Assembly (NCBI GenBank): GCA_035654795.1
Contig: DASRWC010000020.1
Span: 8,619-72,618 of the forward strand
Direction: 5' to 3'
DNA: 64,000 bases
Source of the DNA: JAAYLC01 sp035654795
GTDB taxonomy: Bacteria > Bacteroidota > Bacteroidia > Flavobacteriales > Flavobacteriaceae
This document shows, one piece after another, positions 51,702 to 60,633 of this stretch. Within the stretch, counting starts at the first letter, position 1. Each line of letters begins with the position of its first letter. The position numbers and the translations under genes are program-made. Under the pieces are notes generated by a model that did not search any database, was not told where the DNA came from, and saw nothing but the letters and a program-made list of their open reading frames with translations.

Positions 51702-52719
51702 TATTGATTTTTTTTTCTAATAGATTGATTCTTTCGATAAGTTTTGATAAATTCTTGAAATGAACGTAGCTTTTATTATAATCGGCATAAGCCAGGGCCG
51801 GAGATCCTTGTAACGTTTCATTATCCTTTACGTTTCTACCGATACCGCTCTGGGCTTGTATGCGCACATTGTTTCCGATGGAGATGTGACCTGCAATTCC
51901 CACTTGGCCGCCAATGATACAATTTTTACCGATTTTTGCAGAACCTGCCACACCTGTTTGTGCGGCAATCACAGTATTTTCACCAATACTCACGTTGTGT
52001 GCTATTTGAATCTGGTTATCTAGTTTTACACCTCGCATAATATGCGTAGATCCCAAGGTGGCACGATCAATTGTAGTTCCGGGCCCAACATCTACAAAAT
52101 CTTCCAAAATAACATTTCCCGTCTGAGGCACTTTTTTATACTCTCCTTTCTCATTGGGAGTAAACCCAAACCCATCGGCACCGATTACCACGTTACTATT
52201 GATGACGCAAAATTTCCCGATCACTGTTTCCGAATAGATTTTTGCACCCGTAAAGACGACGGTATTATCTCCAATAGTTACATTATCTCCAATATAGACA
52301 TTGGGATATATTTTTACGTTTGCTCCAATTTTTACATTTTCCCCTAAATAAGAAAACGCTCCCAAATAAATATTCTCACCATAGGAAGCGCTGTCTGAAA
52401 TAAAAACCGGTTTTTCAATTCCGGATTTGTCCATTTTCACCTTGTTATAATATTCTAAAAGCTGCGAAAACGCCCGGTAGGCACTTTCTACTTTGACAAG
52501 AGTAGTTTCTATTGGATGCTCAGGTACAAAATCCTTGTCAACAATGGTGATGGAAGCTTTGGTTGAATAGATGTATTGCGTGTACTTCGGATTTGCCAGA
52601 AATGTGAGACTGCCGGGAGTACCTTCCTCTATTTTTGCGAGTGCGTGGACGGATGCATCTTCATCGCCTTCTACCGTTCCGTTGAGCATCCCTGCAATCT
52701 GTGCTGCTGTAAATTTCAT
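51694..52719 (-). CDS. lpxD: UDP-3-O-(3-hydroxyacyl)glucosamine N-acyltransferase
   Basis: The 341-residue enzyme performs the third step of lipid A synthesis. N-terminal domain TAAQIAGMLNGTVEGDEDAS and SLTFLANPKYTQYIYSTKAS; beta-helix repeats follow with KLDNQIQIAHNVSIGENTVI (catalytic His). The C-terminal helix contains FKNLSKLIERINLLEKKI. Full length for the family, hence the canonical copy. Confidence 0.96.
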   Translation of the reverse strand: MKFTAAQIAGMLNGTVEGDEDASVHALAKIEEGTPGSLTFLANPKYTQYIYSTKASITIVDKDFVPEHPIETTLVKVESAYRAFSQLLEYYNKVKMDKSGIEKPVFISDSASYGENIYLGAFSYLGENVKIGANVKIYPNVYIGDNVTIGDNTVVFTGAKIYSETVIGKFCVINSNVVIGADGFGFTPNEKGEYKKVPQTGNVILEDFVDVGPGTTIDRATLGSTHIMRGVKLDNQIQIAHNVSIGENTVIAAQTGVAGSAKIGKNCIIGGQVGIAGHISIGNNVRIQAQSGIGRNVKDNETLQGSPALAYADYNKSYVHFKNLSKLIERINLLEKKINNG

Positions 52720-52825
52720 TTATTTAAAATATGAGTTGTCCGAAAAAATCAATCTCCGGCAAGACTTCCATTGGGTACATTTTAATCCCAAAAAATAATT
52801 AATTCCTGCAAAAATAGGAAAAAAG

Positions 52826-54070
52826 CTAATAGCCCAATAGCCCTTCATGGTTTTTTGGAAAACACAGGTAGTATTTGACAACCGATGTGGATAAAGCAGT
52901 TGAATGGAATTGATCACTCATTTCGGCAATATCTTTTAATTTCCCGTTTTTTTGGAGAATCAAAATCGGGTCTTTTTTCATATTATAAGCCTGATTTTCC
53001 ATAGTTCCGTCAAAAATAAAATATGCTGCTTCTGTGGGGGTTATACCTAATTTTGCGCACAACTCTTTCCGTTTCTGCTGTATTTTTGATGGAGAAACGA
53101 CGTGAGAGCTGATCTTTATTTTTAGAAGATCTCGATTCAACAACATTCGACACAAGTTTTTTAGAACAAAATCATCCATGGTGCTCCATTGTTTCATGGC
53201 GCAAAGAATGTCACTATCATCCAGATGTGCGAATGTCTCAAGAACCTTCTGATCAAAGGAATCAACCGATACTTTATTTTTTAAAAAAAACAGGAGACAC
53301 TCACTTCCATAGAGCTCACGCCCGCTCTGAACCAATTCCCTCGCTCTTTTTAAAACCCGCACCAGCAACTGTTCTGCCACCACACCGGTTTTGTGAAGAT
53401 ATACTTGCCAATACATAAGCCGGCGAGCTATGAGAAAATTCTCAACAGAATAGACTCCCTTCTCTTCCACCACAAGCTCATCATTCTTTACGTTGAGCAT
53501 CGCAATCAAGCGTTGAGAATTCACTGCGCCTTCTGTTACGCCGGTATAAAAACTATCGCGTTTAAGATAATCCAGCCGATCCATATCTAATTGACCGGAT
53601 ACTAATTGATGAAAAAATTGTCTCGAATATTCGTTTTTGAAAATTTGAATTGCCAAGGAAATTCGACTATTAAAAATACCATTGAGGTGATCCATAAACA
53701 ACAAAGAAATTTGCTCGTGCGAAACATTTTGAACAATGGTATGCTCCATTGCATGGGAATAAGGTCCATGACCAATATCATGAAGGAGAATAGCGATATA
53801 CAGCCCCTCTTCTTCCTCAGCCGAGATTTTCACGCGCTTTGAACGCAAGGTTTGGACAGCTTTTTGCATTAGAAACATGGCTCCCAGTGCATGATGAAAT
53901 CTTGTGTGGATGGCTCCGGGATATACCAGATTGGTCATTCCCATTTGTGCAATTCTTCTGAGTCGTTGGAAATAAGGATGTTCTATAAGCTGAAAGACCA
54001 GCTCAGAAGGCACGGTAATAAATCCGAAAATCGGATCATTAATAAGCTTTATTTTTGGAAGTGTCTTCAA
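52826..54070 (-). CDS. HD-domain metal-dependent phosphohydrolase
   Basis: This 414-residue protein has HPYFQRLRRIAQMGMTNLVY, then TRFHHALGAMFLMQKA and the HD motif AILLHDIGHGPYSHAMEHT (H-x-x-x-H-D). A dNTPase-like helical region with QLDMDRLDYLKRDSFYTGV follows. The family (YdhJ/SAMHD1-like) usually hydrolyses nucleotides. The start is TTG 54070; an in-frame stop lies two codons upstream and the next Met is residue 43, inside the conserved core. It is divergent from porX and heads the lpx block. Confidence 0.9.
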   Translation of the reverse strand: MKTLPKIKLINDPIFGFITVPSELVFQLIEHPYFQRLRRIAQMGMTNLVYPGAIHTRFHHALGAMFLMQKAVQTLRSKRVKISAEEEEGLYIAILLHDIGHGPYSHAMEHTIVQNVSHEQISLLFMDHLNGIFNSRISLAIQIFKNEYSRQFFHQLVSGQLDMDRLDYLKRDSFYTGVTEGAVNSQRLIAMLNVKNDELVVEEKGVYSVENFLIARRLMYWQVYLHKTGVVAEQLLVRVLKRARELVQSGRELYGSECLLFFLKNKVSVDSFDQKVLETFAHLDDSDILCAMKQWSTMDDFVLKNLCRMLLNRDLLKIKISSHVVSPSKIQQKRKELCAKLGITPTEAAYFIFDGTMENQAYNMKKDPILILQKNGKLKDIAEMSDQFHSTALSTSVVKYYLCFPKNHEGLLGY

Positions 54071-54215
54071 ACTTTAACGATATATTAATGGAGGCAGTAT
54101 TTTATTTCATTGCCGGCAGGCTATTTTTGACAACAAATCGTTTTAGATTGAAAAAATGTGGTGGATGACCTGGATAAAGCATTTTTCCAATTAAAATTAA
54201 GACAAATATACATAT

Positions 54216-55766
54216 ATGAGCAACATAAAAGTTTTATGGGTGGATGACGAAATTGATTTATTGAAACCCCATATTTTATTTTTAGAAAAAAGAAATTATG
54301 CTGTTACCACGGCTCAAAGCGGCACGGAAGCTCTTGAGGAAATTCGGAAAGAGAATTTTGACATTGTTTTTTTAGACGAGAACATGCCCGGACTCACCGG
54401 TCTTGAAACACTGGCAGAAATAAAAGAATTCCGAGCCTCCATTCCCGTGGTGATGATTACAAAAAGCGAAGAAGAATATATAATGGAGGAAGCTATTGGA
54501 TCTAAAATAGCAGATTACCTCATAAAACCGGTGAATCCCAATCAAATTCTTCTGAGTCTTAAGAAAAACCTTGACCATAGCAGACTTATTACAGAAAAAA
54601 CTACCTCCAACTATCAGCAGGAATTCCGAAAAATTGCTATGGATTTATCCATTATCAACAGTCTGGAAGAGTGGAAAGAATTGTACCAAAAGCTTGTGTA
54701 TTGGGAATTGGAACTGGAAGATATTCAAGATGGCGCGATGACTGAAATTCTAGAATCTCAAAAATCTGAAGCCAACAATCAGTTTTGCAAGTTCATAGAA
54801 AAGAATTATCCCCTGTGGTTCTCTAAAGAAGCAGATGCACCTTTAATGAGTCATAAACTTTTTAGAGAAAAAATAAAACCCGAATTGAAATCCGGCACCC
54901 CTACGCTGTTGATTGTGGTAGATAACCTAAGACTCGATCAATGGAAGGCTTTGGAGCCTTTTATAAATGCCAGCTATAAAAAAACCTCGGAAGATCTTTT
55001 CCTGAGCATTCTTCCCACAGCTACACAATATGCCAGAAATGCCATATTTTCCGGTCTCATGCCGAGTGATATGGAGAAACTTCATCCTGACCTTTGGTTG
55101 AATGACACTGACGAGGGTGGAAAAAATATGAAAGAGGAAGAATTTCTTGCGGCACAGTTGAAGAGACTTGGCATGGACATAAATTGGAGCTATCATAAGA
55201 TTTCAAGTTTAAAACAGGGCAAAAAATTGGCAGAAAGTATTCGGGCTCATAAAGATGAAGATCTGACGGTAGTGGTATATAACTTCGTTGACATGCTATC
55301 TCACGCCAAAACAGAAATGGAAGTAATTAAAGAATTGGCTTCCACAGACAAGTCCTATCGTTCATTAACTCAAAGTTGGTTTAGAAACTCACCTCTTCTG
55401 GAAATGATTCAGGATGCTGCGCGTCAGGGTTTTAAACTCATTGTTACCACGGACCATGGAACTATCAATGTGAAAAATCCTTCCAAGGTAATTGGCGACA
55501 AGAACACGAGTTTGAATTTACGATATAAAACGGGAAAGAGCTTGACATATGAAGAAAAAGAGGTTATGGCTGCCAAAGACCCCAGGAGTTTGAAATTGCC
55601 CTCAATCCATATGAGCAGTTCTTTTATTTTTGCAAAAAGTGATTATTTCTTTGCCTATCCAAATAACTACAACCATTATGTAAGTTATTATCGAAACACT
55701 TATCAACATGGCGGTGTTTCTTTGGAAGAAATGATCATTCCTTTTAGTGTTTTCACTCCGAAATAG
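54216..55766 (+). CDS. porX: PorX: response regulator with PglZ-type phosphatase domain
   Basis: The 516-residue protein has a receiver domain (about 1-122) with Asp10-Asp11 and phospho-acceptor Asp54 (FLDENMPGLTGLETL), conserved MITKS and YLIKPVNP. A helical linker follows, then a PglZ/alkaline-phosphatase-type domain (about 210-516) with LLIVVDNLRLDQWKAL, TATQYARNAIFSGLMPS, DMLSHAK, VTTDHGTINVKNP and QHGGVSLEEMIIPF. PorX, with the PorY kinase, controls type IX secretion genes in Porphyromonas and flavobacteria, and its PglZ domain cleaves cyclic and linear oligonucleotides. PorY is elsewhere. It probably co-transcribes tsaE (5 bp gap). Confidence 0.93.
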   Translation: MSNIKVLWVDDEIDLLKPHILFLEKRNYAVTTAQSGTEALEEIRKENFDIVFLDENMPGLTGLETLAEIKEFRASIPVVMITKSEEEYIMEEAIGSKIADYLIKPVNPNQILLSLKKNLDHSRLITEKTTSNYQQEFRKIAMDLSIINSLEEWKELYQKLVYWELELEDIQDGAMTEILESQKSEANNQFCKFIEKNYPLWFSKEADAPLMSHKLFREKIKPELKSGTPTLLIVVDNLRLDQWKALEPFINASYKKTSEDLFLSILPTATQYARNAIFSGLMPSDMEKLHPDLWLNDTDEGGKNMKEEEFLAAQLKRLGMDINWSYHKISSLKQGKKLAESIRAHKDEDLTVVVYNFVDMLSHAKTEMEVIKELASTDKSYRSLTQSWFRNSPLLEMIQDAARQGFKLIVTTDHGTINVKNPSKVIGDKNTSLNLRYKTGKSLTYEEKEVMAAKDPRSLKLPSIHMSSSFIFAKSDYFFAYPNNYNHYVSYYRNTYQHGGVSLEEMIIPFSVFTPK

Positions 55767-55771
55767 CAGCT

Positions 55772-56188
55772 ATGGAATTGTTATACACCTTGGACGAACT
55801 TTCAAAAGTGGCATCAGAAATTTTGTCATTTTCATCGCACCGGTCCTATCTGTTCTATGGAGCGATGGGGAGCGGAAAAACCACTCTGATTAAAGAGATG
55901 TGCCGGCAACTGGATATTGAAGGTGAGGCATCAAGCCCTACTTTTGGAATTGTAAATGAATATGCCTCACCTTCAGGTCCTGTCTATCATTTTGATTTTT
56001 ACCGCCTTAAAACGCCTGAAGAGGCTATGGATATAGGGATAGAAGAATATTTTGACAGCGGTTTTCCCGTCTTCATTGAATGGCCTGAAAAAATAGGAAA
56101 TTACCTTCCGGATAATTCAGTGCGTCTCGAAATTTCTAAGACAGAGAAAGGCGGTCGGAAAATATTAGTGTCTGAAATAGAAGCATGA
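55772..56188 (+). CDS. tsaE: tRNA t6A-modification ATPase TsaE
   Basis: The 138-residue P-loop protein has Walker A GAMGSGKTTLIKEMCRQL, Thr-rich SSPTFGIVNEYASP and YHFDFYRLKTPEEAMDIGI, then PVFIEWPEKIGNYLP. With TsaB, TsaC and TsaD it makes threonylcarbamoyl-adenosine-37 on tRNAs. TsaB/TsaD are not in the window. It sits between porX and ald, a common flavobacterial order. Confidence 0.93.
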   Translation: MELLYTLDELSKVASEILSFSSHRSYLFYGAMGSGKTTLIKEMCRQLDIEGEASSPTFGIVNEYASPSGPVYHFDFYRLKTPEEAMDIGIEEYFDSGFPVFIEWPEKIGNYLPDNSVRLEISKTEKGGRKILVSEIEA

Positions 56189-56235
56189 TAAAACTTCAAA
56201 AAATTATGTAAATTGAGCCGTGAAAATCACTGCCG

Positions 56236-57435
56236 ATGAGCCAGCCAAGAACGCCCTTTACCACTTCTCAATTACTTCCACAAGAAGAGACACTTGAAAT
56301 AGCGCGTCTCAAAGGTGAATTGTTTATTGGGATCCCTCGAGAAGCTTATTTTCAAGAAAAAAGAATTTGCCTTACGCCGGATGCGGTGAGTACCATCGTG
56401 AATCATGGGCACCGGATACTTGTTGAAAAAAACGCCGGACATGAAGCCGGTTTTTCTGATCGGGAATATGCTGAGGCGGGTGCAATGATAACTGAAAACC
56501 GTAAAGAGGTTTTTGAATGTCCCATAGTTTTAAAAGTGGAGCCCCCTACTCTCGAGGAATTGAAGTTAATCAAACCGAAATCGGTGGTCATTTCCGCATT
56601 ACAATTAAAAACCCGGAAAAGAGAGTACTTTCAGGAGCTGGCAAAAAAGAAAATTACGGCCTTGGCATTTGAGTTCATCAAAGACGAAGACAATAGTTTT
56701 CCTTTAGTGCGTGCGCTTAGTGAAATTGCCGGGACGGCCTCCATCTTGATTGCCTCTGAACTCATGGTCAACAACCCGAATGGAAACGGATTATTATTCG
56801 GAAATATCAGTGGTGTTTCGCCTATTGAGGTAGTTGTTATCGGTGCAGGCACTGTTGGAGAATTTGCTGTTCGTTCTGCGTTAGGATTGGGTGCTAATGT
56901 GCGAGTTTTTGACAGTTCTGTAACCAAATTGAGACGTATTCAAACCAATGTGGGAAGAATTCTCCATACTTCCACGCTTCAGCAAAACAACCTCACAAAA
57001 TCTTTGATGCGTGCCGATGTAGCTATTGGTGCCATTCGCGGAATTCATCGCTCTCCCGTTGTGGTGAGTGAGGATATGGTAAAGAAAATGAAAAAAGGTG
57101 CTGTTATAATTGATGTGTGCGTTGATATGGGAGGATGTTTTGAAACTACGGAAATGACCAGCCATGAACGGCCTACTTTTGTAAAACACGAGGTGATCCA
57201 TTATGGTGTTCCTAATATTCCTGCCAGATATCCAAAAACTGCTTCTGTAACCATCAGTAATATCTTCAGTCCCTATGTATTAAAGATAGCCGAGCACGGT
57301 GGACTCGAAAACGCCATTAGAATGGATCAAGGATTGAAAAATGGGTTGTATTTTTACCACGGCATTCTGACGAATAAATCGATATCAGATTGGTTTGATT
57401 TACCTTATAATGATTTGAATCTGTTGATCTTTTGA
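56236..57435 (+). CDS. ald: Alanine dehydrogenase (AlaDH/PNT family)
   Basis: The 399-residue protein has the AlaDH_PNT N-terminal domain GIPREAYFQEKRICLTPDAV, the signature AGHEAGFSDREYAEAGA, then ELMVNNPNGNGLLFGNISG. The Rossmann domain is VVVIGAGTVGEFAVRSALGLGANVRVFD (start about 190), with IHRSPVVVSEDMV and PNIPARYPKTASV. It interconverts alanine and pyruvate with NAD. The N-terminal ~25 residues precede the usual start. Alternative: the related transhydrogenase alpha subunit, but no membrane domain or partner is present. Confidence 0.9.
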   Translation: MSQPRTPFTTSQLLPQEETLEIARLKGELFIGIPREAYFQEKRICLTPDAVSTIVNHGHRILVEKNAGHEAGFSDREYAEAGAMITENRKEVFECPIVLKVEPPTLEELKLIKPKSVVISALQLKTRKREYFQELAKKKITALAFEFIKDEDNSFPLVRALSEIAGTASILIASELMVNNPNGNGLLFGNISGVSPIEVVVIGAGTVGEFAVRSALGLGANVRVFDSSVTKLRRIQTNVGRILHTSTLQQNNLTKSLMRADVAIGAIRGIHRSPVVVSEDMVKKMKKGAVIIDVCVDMGGCFETTEMTSHERPTFVKHEVIHYGVPNIPARYPKTASVTISNIFSPYVLKIAEHGGLENAIRMDQGLKNGLYFYHGILTNKSISDWFDLPYNDLNLLIF

Positions 57436-57463
57436 TCAGGTTATTCGGCTTTAATTACTACAA

Positions 57464-57838
57464 ATGAAATTTACACATCGTCTGCTCTATTTTTCCGGCG
57501 GATTTTTTATCGGTATTATTATCCTACTCTTTATTCTCAGCGGAAAGAAAACCTCTTGTGATTATGGTCCGCAGGCGCGAACCCTTAAACACTTACGATT
57601 AAAGCCCAGAACGTTTTCTGAAGAAAGTTTGCTGTTTTTTCAACAACAAGCCTTAGATACTGCTCAAATAAATGATTTTCTTCTAACGGGAAAAGTTGAT
57701 TTTTCAAACAGTATCATCCATACAGATTCTTGTAAACTATATAAAGTAAAAGGAAATATCTCCCGGAAAAAAATTCAAGTAGCTATTTCCTTTTGTGATG
57801 ATTATGCGAAAATTATGACAGCAGAACTGCTGCCATAG
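57464..57838 (+). CDS. Small anchored protein, DUF4258-like
   Basis: The 124-residue protein has an N-terminal membrane anchor (LLYFSGGFFIGIIILLFILSG) followed by KTSCDYGPQARTLKHLRLKP and the pattern LTGKVDFSNSIIHTDSC. A final VAISFCDDYAKIMTAE resembles DUF4258 domains. The domain is of unknown function. It follows ald by 28 bp and ends 5 bp before the convergent proline dehydrogenase stop. Confidence 0.75.
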   Translation: MKFTHRLLYFSGGFFIGIIILLFILSGKKTSCDYGPQARTLKHLRLKPRTFSEESLLFFQQQALDTAQINDFLLTGKVDFSNSIIHTDSCKLYKVKGNISRKKIQVAISFCDDYAKIMTAELLP

Positions 57839-57843
57839 GGAGC

Positions 57844-59016
57844 TTAGAGGCCTCGTCTTTTCTTTTCTTTTGTCAGGAGCATCAATTCACGGCTTGTCTG
57901 CCCCGCCACTGAGGTGTTTTCCTCTGCCCGTCTGATGAGGTATGGCATGACATCTTTTACCGGACCAAAGGGAATATATTTGGAAACATTGTATCCCAGT
58001 TCTCCAAGATTAAAAGTGATATGGTCGCTCATTCCATACAACTGTCCAAACCACACCCGAGGATCATTTTTTGCAATTCCCAATTTTTCCATGAGATCCA
58101 TTGCCAGATAGGTACTTGCCTCATTATGTGTACCGATATATAAGGAAATATCTTCCAAATTTTCGAGAATGTACTGCATCGTCTCGTTGAAGTTGTCATC
58201 TGTCGCTTTTTTACTGTCACAAATCGGCGTAGGATAATTTTTTTCCTTGGCGCGTTCGTTTTCCACTTCAAGATAGGCACCTCGCACTATTTTATATCCT
58301 AATTTATATCCTCCTTCTTTCGCTTTTCGATGCTGATCTTTCAGATAATCCAGACGATCCCACCGATATAACTGAAGAGTATTGAAGACAACAGGGATTT
58401 CGGTATTGTATTTCTTCATCATTTTCTCACATAAGTCATCGGCAGCGCCTTGCATCCAGGAATGTTCGGCATCTATCAATAGAGAGACTCCTGCATCTTT
58501 GGCAGCTTTTGAAATTACATCATAATATTCTACCGTCTGGTGCCAATGTTTTTTCTCCTCATCATTTAAAGGTTCTTTTTCTGTTACTTTTCTGAAAACC
58601 TCAAACCTTGCAAGACCGGTAGGTTTAAATACAGAGAAAGGCATGGCCTCTTTATTTTTGGCAAATTTTGTAAGTTCGATCACTTTATCGGCAGTGGCCC
58701 TAAATTGTGCGTCATCTTCCTTGCCTTCAACGGAATAATCCAAAATAGAATGTACACCTGCATCCCTAAGCTTATCAACCGTGGAGAGGCAGTCTCTTTC
58801 ATTTACACCGCCACAAAAGTGGTCAAAAACTGTGGATCGGATCAATCCTTCAACAGGCAGGTGGAGATTTAATGCAAATTTTGTGACCGCAGTTCCTATC
58901 CTTACAAGAGGTTCTTTGGAAATCATTTTAAATAGAAAATAAGCTCTTTCCAGCTCAGAATCAGTCTTTAATTTAAAGGCTACTTCCGTATTGTCAAAAA
59001 TATTTTTAGATGCCAT
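57844..59016 (-). CDS. Proline dehydrogenase (single-domain)
   Basis: The protein has about 390 residues from ATG 59016; an in-frame TTG at 59025 is less likely as start. FAD-dependent TIM-barrel of the PRODH family: VSLLIDAEHSWMQGA, NTLQLYRWDRLDYL, YKIVRGAYLEVENERA, YIGTHNEASTY, QLYGMSDHITFNLG and YLIRRAEENTSV (the R-R-x-x-E-N). It oxidises proline to pyrroline-5-carboxylate. Stand-alone, unlike the PutA fusion of proteobacteria. The P5C dehydrogenase is not in the window. Confidence 0.92.
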   Translation of the reverse strand: MASKNIFDNTEVAFKLKTDSELERAYFLFKMISKEPLVRIGTAVTKFALNLHLPVEGLIRSTVFDHFCGGVNERDCLSTVDKLRDAGVHSILDYSVEGKEDDAQFRATADKVIELTKFAKNKEAMPFSVFKPTGLARFEVFRKVTEKEPLNDEEKKHWHQTVEYYDVISKAAKDAGVSLLIDAEHSWMQGAADDLCEKMMKKYNTEIPVVFNTLQLYRWDRLDYLKDQHRKAKEGGYKLGYKIVRGAYLEVENERAKEKNYPTPICDSKKATDDNFNETMQYILENLEDISLYIGTHNEASTYLAMDLMEKLGIAKNDPRVWFGQLYGMSDHITFNLGELGYNVSKYIPFGPVKDVMPYLIRRAEENTSVAGQTSRELMLLTKEKKRRGL

Positions 59017-59086
59017 TATGTTCAATTTTTAAGTGCATAAATATAGTTAGTTTTGGACTCTTAAAATCGATTCGGTTAACTTATAA

Positions 59087-60157
59087 ATGTGCATCATGTC
59101 CAATACCAAAGGGAGAATTTTATACAACGAAAAAGGCTGGGAAGCGCTCGATTCTTTTTTTAAAGAAATGAAAATTCGTCAAGTTTTTGTGATTGTTGAT
59201 GAACATACTGAAATCCATTGCCTACCGCTGTTTATCTCGCGAACTTCAAAAGAAGCTGTTTATGAAGTCATCAAAATTCCGGCCGGCGAAAAACATAAAA
59301 ACATTTCGACCACACTTTACTTATGGGAATGTCTTGGAAAGAAAGGAGCTGACAAATCAAGTGTAATAGTCAATCTTGGTGGAGGAATGGTTACGGATAT
59401 TGGCGGATTTGTGGCATCTACATACAAGCGCGGCATCCGTTTTATTCATATCCCCACTACCCTTCTGGCTATGGTTGATGCAAGCATTGGAGGAAAAACG
59501 GGAATAGATTTAGATCATATCAAGAACCAAATCGGAACTATACAGCTTCCGGAGATGACCCTTGTGGACACTGATTTTCTCTTTACGCTCTCTGGTGACC
59601 AACTTTTATCGGGAATGGCTGAAGTGATCAAACACGCGCTTATAAAAGGAAAGACAGAATGGGAAAAAATTAAGGAAATGAAAACTCCGGAAATCGCTTC
59701 TGTGGCTGCCCTTGTACCGAGTTCCATTGCAATAAAGGAAGAAGTTGTAGTTCAGGATCCTGATGAAAAAGGATTGCGCAAGGTATTGAATTACGGGCAT
59801 ACATTAGGTCATGCCATTGAAGCGTATAGCCTACGAACGCCCGGAAGCATACCCCTCTTGCATGGCGATGCGGTGGCTATAGGGATGATTCTGGAGAGTT
59901 ACATTTCTACCGAGTTGCTCGGATTCCCCAAACATCGGTTGGAAGAGCTGACTTCTTTGATCTTAAAATTATTTCCAAAACAGCCATTTGACGACGGAGC
60001 CATTGCATCAATTATCAAATTGACTTCTTTTGACAAAAAGAATGTCAACGGAGAAGTTCGTTTCGTTTTAATGGAAGAATTAGGAAAATTCCAAACAGAT
60101 TGTACGGTTCCGGTTGAACTGATTTATAGGGCCTTTTCCTATTATCAAAGAGCTTAA
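59087..60157 (+). CDS. aroB: 3-dehydroquinate synthase
   Basis: The 356-residue NAD- and metal-dependent enzyme makes 3-dehydroquinate in the shikimate pathway. NLGGGMVTDIGGFVASTYKR, HIPTTLLAMVDASIGGKTGID, GMAEVIKHALIKG, LNYGHTLGHAIEAYS and LLHGDAVAIGM are canonical blocks, with Zn-binding Glu and His in the last three. ATG 59096 is an alternative start. The -7-like sequence TAGTTTTG is at 59048-59055, 31 bp upstream. Confidence 0.95.
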   Translation: MCIMSNTKGRILYNEKGWEALDSFFKEMKIRQVFVIVDEHTEIHCLPLFISRTSKEAVYEVIKIPAGEKHKNISTTLYLWECLGKKGADKSSVIVNLGGGMVTDIGGFVASTYKRGIRFIHIPTTLLAMVDASIGGKTGIDLDHIKNQIGTIQLPEMTLVDTDFLFTLSGDQLLSGMAEVIKHALIKGKTEWEKIKEMKTPEIASVAALVPSSIAIKEEVVVQDPDEKGLRKVLNYGHTLGHAIEAYSLRTPGSIPLLHGDAVAIGMILESYISTELLGFPKHRLEELTSLILKLFPKQPFDDGAIASIIKLTSFDKKNVNGEVRFVLMEELGKFQTDCTVPVELIYRAFSYYQRA

Positions 60158-60228
60158 AAAATTTTATTAAAAAACTTTGTTCTCATATATTTTTGAATAG
60201 TTTTACCCCAAAAAAGAGTCCATTGCAA

Positions 60229-60561
60229 ATGAAACGAGTTATTGTTGATTACAAGAAATTAACCCCTGAAATTCTTTCTCTGCTCGTAGAGAAATATCCT
60301 GATGGATATGATGATGATCACATCATCACCTTCAAGAACGCGAAGAATGAAACCGTGGAAGCTGTTGAAGTGCGAACGGAAGAAACTATTTACTTAGTAA
60401 AAGTAAGTTCCAGACTTGAAATCTCCATGGCAAATTTTGATGAAGACGATTATGATGAATCCGAATTCACCGAGCCAATCGAAGAAATCCCGCAAGAACG
60501 TAAACTTCAGGATGAAGCAGATGAAGATATTGAAGATGAAATCGATGATGAAGAAGAATAA
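60229..60561 (+). CDS. Small acidic protein of unknown function
   Basis: The protein has about 110 residues from ATG 60229 (MKRVIVDYKKLTPEIL). An N-terminal alpha/beta part ends in FKNAKNETVEAVEVRTEETI. A very acidic tail (about 70-110; DEADEDIEDEIDDEEE) is probably disordered. No family recognised, but a strong hairpin terminator follows. Such acidic-tailed small proteins recur in Bacteroidota, and a chaperone or nucleic-acid-mimic role would be speculation. Confidence 0.6.
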   Translation: MKRVIVDYKKLTPEILSLLVEKYPDGYDDDHIITFKNAKNETVEAVEVRTEETIYLVKVSSRLEISMANFDEDDYDESEFTEPIEEIPQERKLQDEADEDIEDEIDDEEE

Positions 60562-60608
60562 AAAATTCATGAGCAACCGAAGTATTTTCACTCCGGTTGC
60601 TCATGAAT
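60560..60608 (-). terminator. Hairpin terminator between convergent genes
   Basis: A perfect 15-bp inverted repeat ATTCATGAGCAACCG / CGGTTGCTCATGAAT (60565-60579, 60594-60608) has a 14-nt loop; on the minus strand five T residues follow. It serves the PfpI gene and probably also blocks read-through from the acidic-protein gene. Confidence 0.85.
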
Positions 60609-60633
60609 CATAGATTTTAGCAGCCTACAGGTT

